Source: Bradyrhizobium guangdongense (GTDB taxonomy: Bacteria > Pseudomonadota > Alphaproteobacteria > Rhizobiales > Xanthobacteraceae). Taken from it: a stretch of DNA of 64,000 bases. This document shows positions 54,410 to 63,256 of the stretch, piece by piece. The notes under the pieces were generated by a model. It was not told where the DNA came from. It saw only the letters and a list, made by a program, of their open reading frames with translations, and did not search any database. Position numbers and translations under genes: made by a program. Each line of letters starts with the position of its first letter. The first letter of the stretch is position 1. The stretch lies in NCBI RefSeq assembly GCF_004114975.1, contig NZ_CP030051.1, positions 1,054,001 to 1,118,000 on the forward strand, written 5' to 3'.

Positions 54410-54440
54410 CATCGCGTGAGAATCGCATGCGTGCCCCTTT
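54401..54440 (+). terminator. Possible imperfect terminator between convergent aroQ and LysR
   Basis: AAGGGG (54401-54406) and CCCCTT (54434-54439) can pair, with an inner imperfect stem (GCATCGCG / CGCATGC) and T-rich end. It overlaps the aroQ stop codon and touches the end of the convergent LysR gene, so it might serve both. The pairing is imperfect. Confidence 0.4.
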
Positions 54441-55337
54441 CTAACCCACCCGCTTCCTCTGCCCCAGATACCGCAGCGCGAGCTTGATGAAATTGTGCAC
54501 CACCATCGAGGTCTCGTCCTCCCTGAACACCAGGAAGACGTCGGCCGCAGGCGGTGAGGGCCTGATCGGGCGAAATGCGATATCGGCCGTCGTGAAACGC
54601 GCGATCGATTGCGGCACCAGCGCGACGCCGAAGCCCGCCGCGATCAGGCTCGGGATCGACTGCGCGTCGACGACTTGCTGGGATACTTTCGGCAGGAAGC
54701 CGGCATCGACGCAGCACGTCTGCACATAGCGCGCGAAATCGGAGCTGTCGGGGTCCAGGATGACATGCTCCTCCGACGCCAATTCACCGAGCGCCACGCG
54801 CTTGCGTTTGGCCAGGCGGTGGCTGCGGGGTACGGCCAGAACGACCTCTTCGCGCCAGGCCAGCTTGCTGGTGAGGTCGCGTTCGCCGGGAATGCCGCGA
54901 ATGAGCGAGATGTTGGTGGTGCGGTTGAGGAGGGCCGCGATCTGCAGCGCCGGCGCCTGCTCGTGCACCGTCATCCTCACCAGGGGCGCGACCTCCCGGT
55001 AGGCCGCCAGCAGTTCCGCAAGACGGCCGCGCAGGATGGAGCCGGTCGCGCCGAGATCCAGCGTTCCGATCAGCCCGGCGCCGATCGAGCGCACCTCGTC
55101 TTCCGCTGACTTGACCTGCTGCAGGATGGCGCGCCCGCGCAGCAACATCGCTTCACCGGCCTGGGTCAGCTCGACCTTGCGGCTCGTCCTGTAGAGCAGC
55201 TGGGTGCCGAGTTCCGCCTCGAGGGCCTGGATATGCTGGCTGAGCGGCGGCTGCGACAGGTTCAGCCGCCGGGCGGCGGCGGTGAAGCTGCGCTCCTCGG
55301 CCACCGCAATGAAATACCTGACCTGGCGAAGGTCCAT
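54441..55337 (-). CDS. LysR-family regulator of dctA/ureide genes
   Basis: A 298-residue LysR protein: QVRYFIAVAEERSFTAAARR, LNLSQPPLSQHIQALEAELG as the wHTH, then an effector domain (GTLDLGATGSILRGRLAELL, VLAVPRSHRLAKRKRV). It is divergent from dctA. A palindrome with the LysR core (ATAGGGAAACCCTAT, 55336-55350) overlaps its start codon. The layout suggests autoregulation and activation of the dctA-ureide operon by a pathway metabolite. Confidence 0.9.
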   Translation of the reverse strand: MDLRQVRYFIAVAEERSFTAAARRLNLSQPPLSQHIQALEAELGTQLLYRTSRKVELTQAGEAMLLRGRAILQQVKSAEDEVRSIGAGLIGTLDLGATGSILRGRLAELLAAYREVAPLVRMTVHEQAPALQIAALLNRTTNISLIRGIPGERDLTSKLAWREEVVLAVPRSHRLAKRKRVALGELASEEHVILDPDSSDFARYVQTCCVDAGFLPKVSQQVVDAQSIPSLIAAGFGVALVPQSIARFTTADIAFRPIRPSPPAADVFLVFREDETSMVVHNFIKLALRYLGQRKRVG

Positions 55338-55350
55338 AGGGAAACCCTAT
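55336..55350. promoter_or_regulatory. LysR-type T-N11-A palindrome
   Basis: ATAGGG-AAA-CCCTAT has perfect 6-bp arms and contains T-N11-A. It overlaps the start codon of the LysR gene, the same layout as the palindrome at 45995-46009. It lies about 190 bases from dctA. Confidence 0.6.
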
Positions 55351-55542
55351 CAATCGTGTCGTTCTATATATTGGACTTGATGTCGCAGCTGGTCAACGAA
55401 TGACCGATGGAGCTTTGGTCTGCCCGGCAAGCGGCGGCTGGCTCCCTCCGCGGCGGCCTCATGCCGCTGCCAAAGACAACAATGGCGAAAGGCCAGAGCC
55501 GACCACGCCAGACCGACACCAGCCCTTTGAGCGAGGAAAGCC

Positions 55543-56868
55543 ATGCCCAGAATTTTCAAGTCACTCTTCTTTCAGGTCGTCGTCGCACTCGCGCTCGGCA
55601 TCGTGCTCGGGATGGCTTATCCCAGCACTGCAGTGCAGCTGAAGCCGCTCGGCGACGGCTTCATCAAGCTGATCAAGATGCTGGTGCCCGTCATCGTGTT
55701 CTGCGTCGTGGTGCAGGGAATTTCAGCGGCCGGGGACCTTTCGAAAGTCGGCAGGGTCGGCATCCGCTCGCTGCTCTATTTCGAGATCGTCACCACCGTC
55801 GCCCTGATGTTCGGCATCGCGCTGGCCTATTATTTCCAGCCCGGCGCCGGCATGAACATCGATCCCGCGACGCTGGATGCCAAGGCGCTCAGTGGGTTCA
55901 GCCAGACCGCGGCCCAGGTCGCCGGCGGCGGCGTCTCCGAGTTCCTGATGAAGCTGATCCCCGGCACGATCGTCGGCGCGTTCAGCTCCGGCGATGTCCT
56001 GCAGGTCCTGATCGTCTCGATCATGTTCGGCTGTGCGGTCTCGCTGTGCGGCGAGCGCGCCAGGCCGGTCGTCGATTTCATCGAACGTGTGAACGAGATC
56101 ATCTTCAAGATGATGAACTTCGTCGTCCGGCTCGCCCCGATCGGCGTGTTCGGCGCGATCGCCTTCACCGTCGGCAAGTACGGCATCGGTTCGCTCAAGC
56201 AGCTCGGCGGTCTCGTCGGCCTGTTCTATCTGGCGGTGGTCCTGTTCGTGGTGGTCGTTCTCGGCGCCGTCATGCGGCTGTCCGGCTTCAGCCTGTTCAA
56301 GCTGCTCGCGTATTTGCGCGAGGAACTGATGATCGTGCTCGGTACGGCCGCGGGCGACAGCGTGCTGCCGCAGACCATGCGCAAGCTGGAACTGCTCGGG
56401 ATCAAGCGATCGACCGTCGGCCTCGTCATCCCGACCGGCTACTCGTTCAACCTGGATGCGTTCTCGATCTATCTGACCCTGGCGGCGGTGTTCATCGCGC
56501 AGGCGACCAATACCCCGCTTGCCATGGGCGACCTGCTGGCGATTCTCGGCGTCGCCTTGCTGACCTCCAAGGGCGCGCACGGCGTCCCCGGCTCGGCCAT
56601 CGTCGTCCTCGCCGCGACGCTGTCGGCGATACCTGCCATCCCGGCGATTGGCCTCGTGCTGATCTTGTCGGTGGACTGGTTCATTGGTATCGCTCGCGCG
56701 CTCGGCAATTATGTCGGCAACTGCGTTGCGACGGTCGTCGTTGCCTCCTGGGAAGGCGACCTCGATCGCGCCAAGGCCCATCGTATCCTGAACGGTGAGA
56801 TGGTTGCTTCGGGCGAGACCCTGCAGGCCGAGCCTGATGTTGCGGCCGCGCCTGTTGCGGGGTTGTGA
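55543..56868 (+). CDS. DctA-family dicarboxylate:cation symporter
   Basis: A 441-residue membrane transporter with eight or so helices and re-entrant loops: FFQVVVALALGIVLGMAYPS, KMLVPVIVFCVVVQGISAAG, the TAAGDSVLPQTMRK loop (Ser-rich hairpin), and the conserved IPTGYSFNLDAFSIYLTLAA / FIAQATNTPL blocks that bind substrate. Usual DctA reads LDGTSIY where this has LDAFSIY, so specificity may differ. It is followed at 56893 by ureide genes, and may import allantoate-related or C4 acids. GCGAGGAAAGCC lies before the ATG. Confidence 0.9.
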   Translation: MPRIFKSLFFQVVVALALGIVLGMAYPSTAVQLKPLGDGFIKLIKMLVPVIVFCVVVQGISAAGDLSKVGRVGIRSLLYFEIVTTVALMFGIALAYYFQPGAGMNIDPATLDAKALSGFSQTAAQVAGGGVSEFLMKLIPGTIVGAFSSGDVLQVLIVSIMFGCAVSLCGERARPVVDFIERVNEIIFKMMNFVVRLAPIGVFGAIAFTVGKYGIGSLKQLGGLVGLFYLAVVLFVVVVLGAVMRLSGFSLFKLLAYLREELMIVLGTAAGDSVLPQTMRKLELLGIKRSTVGLVIPTGYSFNLDAFSIYLTLAAVFIAQATNTPLAMGDLLAILGVALLTSKGAHGVPGSAIVVLAATLSAIPAIPAIGLVLILSVDWFIGIARALGNYVGNCVATVVVASWEGDLDRAKAHRILNGEMVASGETLQAEPDVAAAPVAGL

Positions 56869-56892
56869 GCGTGGAGACAATTGAGGTTGACG

Positions 56893-57399
56893 ATGGCGAC
56901 AGTTTCGATCGAACCCCTGACCAAGCAGGCGTTCGCTCCGTTTGGCGAAGTCATCGAAACTGATGGGGTGACACCCCTGTCGATCAACCAGGGCTATGCC
57001 AGCCGTTTCAACGACCTCGCCAGCATCGACGTCGCCGCGGAGGGTGGACAGACCAACATCAGCTGGTTTGTCGCCTCGCTGCGTCCGGTGCCGATTGCAA
57101 TTCGCCTGATGGAGCGCCATCCGCTGGGAAGCCAGCTGTTCATGCCGCTTGGCGGTGCGGACTGGCTGGTTGTTGTTTGCTCCGACCCGCGCAATGCCGC
57201 GACCTATCGCGCGTTCAGGGCGACGGGGCAGCAGGGGGTGAACTATGCTCGCAATTGCTGGCACCACCCGCTGCTGGTGCTCAAGGACGCTAGCCCCTTC
57301 CTTGTGGTCGACCGAAAGGGCAAGGGTGATAATCTGGAAGAATATTGGCTGGACGAGCCCATGCAGCTCGACCTGAAGCCGGATCGCCACGAGGCCTAA
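56893..57399 (+). CDS. allA: Ureidoglycolate lyase
   Basis: A 168-residue ureidoglycolate lyase-family (cupin-like) protein: FAPFGEVIETDG, IDVAAEGGQTNISWF, MERHPLGSQLFMPLGGADWLVVV and NCWHHPLLVL, all characteristic. It cleaves ureidoglycolate to glyoxylate and urea in purine/allantoin degradation. ATG 56893 has GAGG upstream; TTG 56881 is an alternative. It lies 24 bases after dctA and 3 bases before the aminohydrolase gene, so it is co-transcribed with both. Confidence 0.9.
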   Translation: MATVSIEPLTKQAFAPFGEVIETDGVTPLSINQGYASRFNDLASIDVAAEGGQTNISWFVASLRPVPIAIRLMERHPLGSQLFMPLGGADWLVVVCSDPRNAATYRAFRATGQQGVNYARNCWHHPLLVLKDASPFLVVDRKGKGDNLEEYWLDEPMQLDLKPDRHEA

Positions 57400-57402
57400 A
57401 CG

Positions 57403-58242
57403 ATGTCATCGCGAACTTATCACATCCCGCAGGGCGGTCTGCCGCCGCAGACCGATCTTCTCAGCGGCCGCGCGGTCTTCACGACCGCATACGCCGTGAT
57501 TCCGGGCAGCGTGCAACGCGATATCGTCATCAGTTACCTGCCGCACTGGGACAACACGCGGGTCTGGGTTCTCGCGCGACCGCTGTCCGGCTTCGCCGAG
57601 ACGTTCTCCCATTATCTGATGGAGATCGCGCCGGCCGGCGGCAGCGACATCCCCGAGCCCGAAAAGGACGCCGAGGGCGCGCTGTTTGTCGTGGGCGGAC
57701 AAGTCGTCCTCAAGCTGGCAGGCAAGGAAAGCGAGCTGACGGCCGGCGGTTTCGCCTATATCCCGCCGGGTTGCGCGTGGAGCCTGCGTAATCGCGGCCG
57801 GGCCCCGGCCCAGCTGCACTGGATCCGCAAGCTGTACCAGCGCGTGCCGGGTTTGGCTGATCCCGAGCCGATCGTGACCAACGAGCAGTCGATCGGGCCG
57901 ACGCCGATGCCTGATACGGAGGGGCGTTGGGCCACCACGCGCTTCGTCGATCCCGCCGACCTCAGGCACGATATGCACGTCACGATCGTGACGTTCGAGC
58001 CGGGGGCAACGATTCCCTTCGCCGAGACGCACGTCATGGAGCACGGGCTGTACGTGCTCGAGGGCAAGGCGGTCTACCGTCTCAATCGCGATTGGGTCGA
58101 GGTCGAGGCCGGAGATTACATGTGGCTGCGCGCGTTCTGCCCGCAGGCCTGCTACGCGGGCGGCCCCGGCCGGTTCCGCTATCTTCTCTACAAGGACGTC
58201 AACAGGCACATGAACCTGCGGCAGGGCGTGCCGCTGATATAG
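57403..58242 (+). CDS. (S)-Ureidoglycine aminohydrolase-like bicupin
   Basis: A 279-residue protein with two cupin domains. N-terminal part: PPQTDLLSGRAVFTTAYAVI, FSHYLMEIAPAGGSD, GGQVVLKLAGKESELTAGGF. C-terminal cupin: GATIPFAETHVMEHGLYVLE carries the metal-binding Glu/His/Glu/His, then YRLNRDWVEVEAGDYMWLRA. It matches UGHY/YlbA enzymes that turn ureidoglycine into ureidoglycolate, the substrate of the neighbouring lyase. Three bases separate the two genes. The annotation is strong; regulation probably by the divergent LysR. Confidence 0.9.
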   Translation: MSSRTYHIPQGGLPPQTDLLSGRAVFTTAYAVIPGSVQRDIVISYLPHWDNTRVWVLARPLSGFAETFSHYLMEIAPAGGSDIPEPEKDAEGALFVVGGQVVLKLAGKESELTAGGFAYIPPGCAWSLRNRGRAPAQLHWIRKLYQRVPGLADPEPIVTNEQSIGPTPMPDTEGRWATTRFVDPADLRHDMHVTIVTFEPGATIPFAETHVMEHGLYVLEGKAVYRLNRDWVEVEAGDYMWLRAFCPQACYAGGPGRFRYLLYKDVNRHMNLRQGVPLI

Positions 58243-58294
58243 GGCGGGTGCGTCGGCTGCGCCCGTGGTCGCCGCCGCGTGTTGCAGCCCGCCC

Positions 58295-60388
58295 TCACCC
58301 CGCCTTGGCCAGATTGGCCAGGCTCGCCGCCAGCTCATCGCTTCGGAATGGTTTTGTCAGCCGCGACAAGTCCGGCGTGATGCCTTCGTTGTTGGCGTAG
58401 CCTGACACGACGAGGATCTGGATCTCGGGATATTGGCTGCGCAGCGCGAGGCCGAGGTCCGTTCCGCTCATGCCGGGCATCAGATGGTCGGTGATAAGCA
58501 GGTCCGGGCGCAGGCCGTCTTTGACGCGCTGAAGCGCATCCTCGGCTGAGCCTGCCTCGACGACCCGGTAGCCGAGCTCGCTCAGCATTTCGGCGGTGCT
58601 CATGCGCACCAGCGGCTCGTCGTCCACCAGCAGTGCCGTGCCGGTGTGCAGCGGACGCAGCTTTGCTTGCGGGGCGGCATCGATCGCGCCCGCGGCCGCG
58701 TGACTGACCGGCAGCCACAATTCGACCGTGGTGCCTGCCCCCACTGCGCTCCTGATCGTCAGGGCGCCGCCCAGTTGAGAGGCAAGGCCATGGACCATCG
58801 AGAGGCCAAGGCCGGTCCCTTGCCCGATGCCCTTGGTCGAGAAGAACGGCTCGACCGCGTGAGCCAGCGTGTCCTCGTCCATGCCGTTGCCGGTATCCGC
58901 AACCGAAATGCAGACATAGGCGCCCGGCACGAGGTCAGAGCCGTGCGCGCGTTCAACCGTGCGGGCCTTGGCCGAGATGCGCAATTTGCCGCCGTCGGGC
59001 ATGGCGTCACGCGCGTTCACGCTGAGATTGAGGATCGCCATCTCGATCTGGTTGGGATCGGCCATGGCTTCGGGCAGCCCGTCCGGCGTGTCCACCGTCA
59101 CCTGGATCTGCGGTCCGGTCGTGCTGGAGATCAGCTCGCCCATGTCGGCGACGAGCCGGCCGATATTGACCGGAACGGGCTGGAGCGGTTGCCTGCGCGC
59201 GAAAGCAAGCAGGCGCTGCACCAGCGTCTTGGCGCGCTCGGCCGCCTGCGCGGCCCCGGCGATCAGGCGATGCTCTCGCTCGCCGCCGATGCCCTTGCGC
59301 TGAAACAGGTCGAGCAGGCCGACGATCGGCGTCAGCAGATTGTTGAAGTCGTGCGCGACGCCGCCGGTGAGCTGGCCCATCGCCTCCATTTTCTGAGCCT
59401 GACGCAGCGCTTCCTCGGCTTTCGCCAGGCGTGCCTGCTCCTCGAGGCGATCGGTCACGTCCATCCCGGTCAGGAATGCGCCGATCCGCGTGCCATTGGG
59501 CGTGCGCAATGCCTCGAACTTCATCTCGTAGACACGGCGATCAAACCTGATGTCGCCGAGTTCCTCGATGGTCGTGAAGCTTTCGCCGGCCAGCGCCCGG
59601 CTCCAGATCGCGGTAGCTGCCGCGAGATGCTCGGGCCGGTCGGCGAGGAATTCCTGCAGGGAATCTCCGACCCTAGGTCGCTTGCCGTAGATGCGCTGAT
59701 ACGCGTCGGAGCAGGACGCGTTGATCGCAAGCCAGCGATAATCGAGATCGAGTGCCTGAATCTGCCCATCCGTGGTTTCCACGATGGTGGCGAGCAGATG
59801 ACGCTCCGCCGCGCGCTCGGCCACGCGCTGCTCGAGCGTCGCGTTCAGCTCCCTGTAGCGTGCTTCACTGGCCCGCAATTGCGTCTCGCCGAGAACACGC
59901 TCGGTCGTCTCCGAGACGATGCAAAGGACGCCGCCGACCGAACCATCATCGTCAGGCACGGCCGAGTAGGAGACATCCCAGTAGCTCGTCTCTCCATAGC
60001 CATGGCGCTCGACGTAGAAGGGACGGTCCTTGGCGGCGAATGTCTTTCTCGTCTTGCGCACGCCCGACAGCAGCGGCTCCAGGTCATCCCACAGCTCGCC
60101 CCAGTTCTCGATGGCGGGCCGGCCAAGGGCGCGGGGGTGATTGGCGCCGATGCCGGGCGCATAGGCGTCATTGTAGAGCGCGATGTAGTCGGAGCCCCAG
60201 AACAGCACAATCTGGGCCTGTGCGGCCAGCAGCATGCCGACCGTCGTTTTCAGGGCCTGGGACCATTGGTGGGGAGAACCGAGCGGCGAGCCCGACCAAT
60301 CGAGGGTACGCATCATCGCACCCAGCTCGCCTCCGTCGGAGAGGAAGCCCACATCGATTGACTGCCGAGCAGTTTTCTCCGACAGCAC
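58295..60388 (-). CDS. Hybrid sensor histidine kinase with PAS domains and a receiver
   Basis: A 697-residue soluble kinase when started at GTG 60388 (AAGGGGG ahead); the frame continues 27 residues upstream. Domains: PAS-like region (WSGSPLGSPHQWSQALKTTV, LFWGSDYIALYNDAYA), a coiled-coil with a second PAS (DGQIQALDLDYRWLAIN), HisKA (MGQLTGGVAHDFNNLLTPIV with the phosphorylated His), HATPase_c (NLSVNARDAMPDGG, FFSTKGIGQGTGLGLSMVHG), and a receiver (LLVDDEPLVRMS, LLITDHLMPG with the Asp). No membrane segments, so the stimulus is cytoplasmic. It lies tail-to-tail with the ureide operon, with no obvious link. Confidence 0.9.
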   Translation of the reverse strand: MLSEKTARQSIDVGFLSDGGELGAMMRTLDWSGSPLGSPHQWSQALKTTVGMLLAAQAQIVLFWGSDYIALYNDAYAPGIGANHPRALGRPAIENWGELWDDLEPLLSGVRKTRKTFAAKDRPFYVERHGYGETSYWDVSYSAVPDDDGSVGGVLCIVSETTERVLGETQLRASEARYRELNATLEQRVAERAAERHLLATIVETTDGQIQALDLDYRWLAINASCSDAYQRIYGKRPRVGDSLQEFLADRPEHLAAATAIWSRALAGESFTTIEELGDIRFDRRVYEMKFEALRTPNGTRIGAFLTGMDVTDRLEEQARLAKAEEALRQAQKMEAMGQLTGGVAHDFNNLLTPIVGLLDLFQRKGIGGEREHRLIAGAAQAAERAKTLVQRLLAFARRQPLQPVPVNIGRLVADMGELISSTTGPQIQVTVDTPDGLPEAMADPNQIEMAILNLSVNARDAMPDGGKLRISAKARTVERAHGSDLVPGAYVCISVADTGNGMDEDTLAHAVEPFFSTKGIGQGTGLGLSMVHGLASQLGGALTIRSAVGAGTTVELWLPVSHAAAGAIDAAPQAKLRPLHTGTALLVDDEPLVRMSTAEMLSELGYRVVEAGSAEDALQRVKDGLRPDLLITDHLMPGMSGTDLGLALRSQYPEIQILVVSGYANNEGITPDLSRLTKPFRSDELAASLANLAKAG

Positions 60389-60554
60389 CGGACCCCCTTG
60401 CGACGCGTGACATGGGCGTCCTTGCCCATTCGAGCCCGGATTTCGAGGACCAGGCACTCGAGCCCCCACAACGTGCGGGGCAGCCCTTCGGTTCCATCGT
60501 GCTGGTTTCGTGCTGCCCTATGCTAATGCTGCCGCGCAACAATGCGAGGTCTGC

Positions 60555-61214
60555 ATGCTCCCCCTTCCGGCCGACATCTTCACTGAGCCCGAGGACGTTT
60601 CTCCCGACAGTCTTGCCAATCTCGGGCCGCTGCGCCGGCTCGCCGGCACCTGGCAGGCGGACAAGGGCATCGACATCAATCCAAAGGCGGACGGGCCGGA
60701 GCGGCGGACCTTCATCGAGCGCATCCGGATGGACCCGATCGATCCGCAGGCCAACGGGCCGCAACTGCTCTACGGCCTGCGCTATCACGTTCACATCAAC
60801 ACGCCGGAAGAAGACATCACGTTCCACGACCAGGTCGGTTATTGGCTGTGGGAGCCCGCGACCGGGCTGGTCATGCAGACGCTGGCGATTCCGCGTGGAC
60901 AGGTGCTGCTGGCCTCGGGCAAGGCGGCGCCGGAGGACAGGAAAATCTCCGTCACGGCGAAGCGCGGCGATACTGCTTACGGCATCTGCTCGACCGATTT
61001 CCTGGAACAGGCATTTCGCACCGACAGCTATCGTTGCGACATCACCCTTAATGACGACAGCAGCTGGAGCTATCTGATCCAGACCGAGTTGTTCGTCCGC
61101 GGCGCCCCGTTCAATCATCACGACAGCAACACGCTTCTGCTGGTCGCGCCGCCCAAGCTTAATCCGCTCGCGGCGATTGTGAACGAGCGTGCCAAGGGTA
61201 ACAGGCCGGCCTGA
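60555..61214 (+). CDS. Nitrobindin/THAP4-like heme-binding beta-barrel protein
   Basis: A 219-residue protein of the FABP-like (THAP4 heme-binding, PF08768-type) family: LGPLRRLAGTWQADKGIDIN, QLLYGLRYHVHINTPEED, VGYWLWEPATGLVMQTLAIP (a conserved block) and the C-terminal NHHDSNTLLL that may supply a His. Nitrobindins bind heme and scavenge nitric oxide or peroxynitrite. GAGGT precedes ATG 60555. It diverges from the kinase gene; the reductase gene begins 22 bases downstream. Confidence 0.8.
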   Translation: MLPLPADIFTEPEDVSPDSLANLGPLRRLAGTWQADKGIDINPKADGPERRTFIERIRMDPIDPQANGPQLLYGLRYHVHINTPEEDITFHDQVGYWLWEPATGLVMQTLAIPRGQVLLASGKAAPEDRKISVTAKRGDTAYGICSTDFLEQAFRTDSYRCDITLNDDSSWSYLIQTELFVRGAPFNHHDSNTLLLVAPPKLNPLAAIVNERAKGNRPA

Positions 61215-61236
61215 GAAGGCGGCGCGGAGAATTGTC

Positions 61237-61941
61237 ATGAAGCCCTACGTCATCTGCCTGATGCACGCGAGCCTCGACGGCCGCACCCATCCGAGCCGCT
61301 GGCGTCCAAAGGGCGCCGGCACCGACTGGTTCGAGAAGATCCATGACGAGCTCGGTGGCGATGCCTGGGTGATTGGCCGCGTGACCGGTTCCGAATTCGC
61401 CAAGGGCCAGCCCTATTCCGAGACGCCGAACCAAAAATTTCCCCGCGAAAACTGGTTCGCGCGACGCGATGCCAAAACCTATGGCGTCGTGCTCGATGCG
61501 TACGGCAAAATCGGCTGGGGCCGCGCTGAGATCGGCGGCGATCCCATCGTCGTGGTGCTGACCGAGAACGTGCCGGATTCGCATCTGGCCGGTCTGCGCG
61601 GCGAGGGCGTGTCCTATATTTTCGCAGGCAGGTCCGAGATCGACCTGGTGCTGACGCTGGATATTCTCAACCGCGAGCTCGGCGTGAAACGTCTGCTGGT
61701 GGAGGGCGGGGGTGTCGCCAATGGTGCGTTCCTGCGCGCCGGCCTGATCGACGAATTCAACCTGATCCTCAGCCCCGCGATCGACGGGGCCAGGGGCGCG
61801 CCCTTCGTGTTCGATTCGACCGAGGCCGACAGTGACAAGCGTGCGCCACTCGCCGCCATGACGCTGGAGAGCACGCGGGATCTCGGCGGGGGCGTACTGT
61901 TGCTGCGCTATCTCATCCAGAACGACGTCACGCGGCGATAG
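61237..61941 (+). CDS. RibD C-terminal/dihydrofolate reductase-like protein
   Basis: A 234-residue protein of the RibD_C superfamily: KPYVICLMHASLDGRTHP, AWVIGRVTGSEFAKGQPY, the cofactor site RLLVEGGGVANGAFLRAGLI and NLILSPAIDGARG. The NADPH-dependent oxidoreductase substrate is unknown. ATG 61237 is preceded by CGGAGA. A 22-base gap from the nitrobindin-like gene and 8 bases to the amine oxidase gene make a likely three-gene unit. No deaminase domain is fused, so it is not a full RibD. Confidence 0.85.
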   Translation: MKPYVICLMHASLDGRTHPSRWRPKGAGTDWFEKIHDELGGDAWVIGRVTGSEFAKGQPYSETPNQKFPRENWFARRDAKTYGVVLDAYGKIGWGRAEIGGDPIVVVLTENVPDSHLAGLRGEGVSYIFAGRSEIDLVLTLDILNRELGVKRLLVEGGGVANGAFLRAGLIDEFNLILSPAIDGARGAPFVFDSTEADSDKRAPLAAMTLESTRDLGGGVLLLRYLIQNDVTRR

Positions 61942-61949
61942 CGAGTTTC

Positions 61950-63221
61950 ATGTCGGACACGCCAGAGCATATCGTCATCGTCGGCGCAGGCGCCGCCGGA
62001 CTGATGGCCGCCCGCGAGCTTGCGCGCGCCGGCAAGCGCGTGACCATGCTGGAGGCGCGCGACCGCTGTGGCGGGCGCATCCATCCGCTTTCCGCAGCGG
62101 AGTTCGGCTACCCCGCCGATGCCGGCGCCGAGTTCGTCCATGGCGAGGCGCCGGTCACGCGCGCCCTCGCTCGCGAAGCCGGGCTGATGGTGCGGACGAT
62201 CGGCGGCGCGCAGTGGAGCTTCGACGGTACGACATTCTCGCGGGAGAATCCGCGCGATCCCCACGACGGCGCGCTTCATGCCGCCGTGAAGGACCTGACG
62301 GACGATCTCACCGTCGCCGACTTCCTGCGCCGGCATTTCGCCGGTCCGGACCATGCGCGCCTGCGGCATGCCGTCGAGCGCATGGTCGAGGGCTATGATG
62401 CGGCCGATCCCGAGCGCGCCTCGATGCTGGCGCTGCGTGATGAGTGGATGAACGAGGGACATCAGGCGCAGGCGCGCATCGACGGCGGTTATGGCGCCCT
62501 GATCGATTTTCTGGCCGGCGCGTGCCGCAAGTCCGGTGCTGCAATTCACCTCGGTGCCGTGGTCACGGCGATCGAGGAGAATGGAAGCAAGGCCGTCGTC
62601 CGATGTGCCGGCGGAGCGGTGCAGATTTGCGATCGCGTCATCCTCACCGTGCCGCTGCCCTTGCTGCGCGAGATTGCGTTGTCCGCAGCCGTGCGGGTGA
62701 AGGCGGCGGCTGCTGACGACATCGGCTTCGGCAGTGTCATCAAGATCCTGCTGCGGTTTACGCGGCCATGGTGGCGCGAGCGGCGCGAAGATTTTTCGGA
62801 CATGCTGTTCCTGCTGTCGGACGAAACGATTCCGGTGTGGTGGACGCGATACCCGGATCAGCATCCCGTGCTGACGGGATGGTTCGGCGGTCCGCGAACG
62901 GCGGAGCTGTCGCATCTCGAGCCGCAAGGATTGATCGACGCCGGGATCTCTTCGCTCGCCGCGATCTTCAGCATTCCGCGCGAGGAGATTGCGCGCGGTG
63001 TTGTGGCGGCTGCAGCGACCAACTGGGCGCACGAACCCTTCGCCCGCGGTGCCTATTCCTGGGCAACGCCGCGGACGCGCGCGGCGCAGGAACGACTGGC
63101 ACGCGCCGACGGCCTGGTGCTGTTGTCAGGTGAAGCGCTCTATCGTGGTCGCGACATGGGAACGGTCGAGGCCGCGCTCGCGAGCGGAGCGGAAACGGCG
63201 GGATTGATCTTGCGCGGATAG
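61950..63221 (+). CDS. FAD-dependent amine oxidase-family oxidoreductase
   Basis: A 423-residue flavin amine oxidase: HIVIVGAGAAGLMAARELA dinucleotide-binding start, MLEARDRCGGRIHPL, a middle substrate domain (GGYGALIDFLAGACRKSG), and the C-terminal FAD signature (SGEALYRGRDMGTVEAALAS). It should oxidise an amine or a polycyclic substrate using FAD and O2. No signal peptide, so cytoplasmic. It follows the RibD-C gene by 8 bases and is ended by a strong bidirectional hairpin. Confidence 0.88.
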   Translation: MSDTPEHIVIVGAGAAGLMAARELARAGKRVTMLEARDRCGGRIHPLSAAEFGYPADAGAEFVHGEAPVTRALAREAGLMVRTIGGAQWSFDGTTFSRENPRDPHDGALHAAVKDLTDDLTVADFLRRHFAGPDHARLRHAVERMVEGYDAADPERASMLALRDEWMNEGHQAQARIDGGYGALIDFLAGACRKSGAAIHLGAVVTAIEENGSKAVVRCAGGAVQICDRVILTVPLPLLREIALSAAVRVKAAAADDIGFGSVIKILLRFTRPWWRERREDFSDMLFLLSDETIPVWWTRYPDQHPVLTGWFGGPRTAELSHLEPQGLIDAGISSLAAIFSIPREEIARGVVAAAATNWAHEPFARGAYSWATPRTRAAQERLARADGLVLLSGEALYRGRDMGTVEAALASGAETAGLILRG

Positions 63222-63226
63222 GAAAG

Positions 63227-63252
63227 AAGGCCCGCATCTTTGCGGGCCTTTT
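63227..63252. terminator. Bidirectional Rho-independent terminator
   Basis: AAGGCCCGCA (63227-63236) pairs perfectly with TGCGGGCCTT (63241-63250) around a 4-base loop; the hairpin has As on the left and TT on the right. It lies between the convergent amine oxidase and His/Gly-rich genes and could stop transcription from both. Confidence 0.85.
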
Positions 63253-63256
63253 CGTC

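Noticed and set aside
55723..57390. A 555-codon minus-strand frame opposite dctA and the ureidoglycolate lyase gene
   Set aside because: Composition is that of an antisense shadow (rich in Arg, Asp, Glu, His) and both plus-strand genes have strong family motifs.
58646..60361. A 571-codon plus-strand frame opposite the hybrid kinase
   Set aside because: The minus-strand protein has complete HisKA, HATPase and receiver motifs; the plus frame has none.
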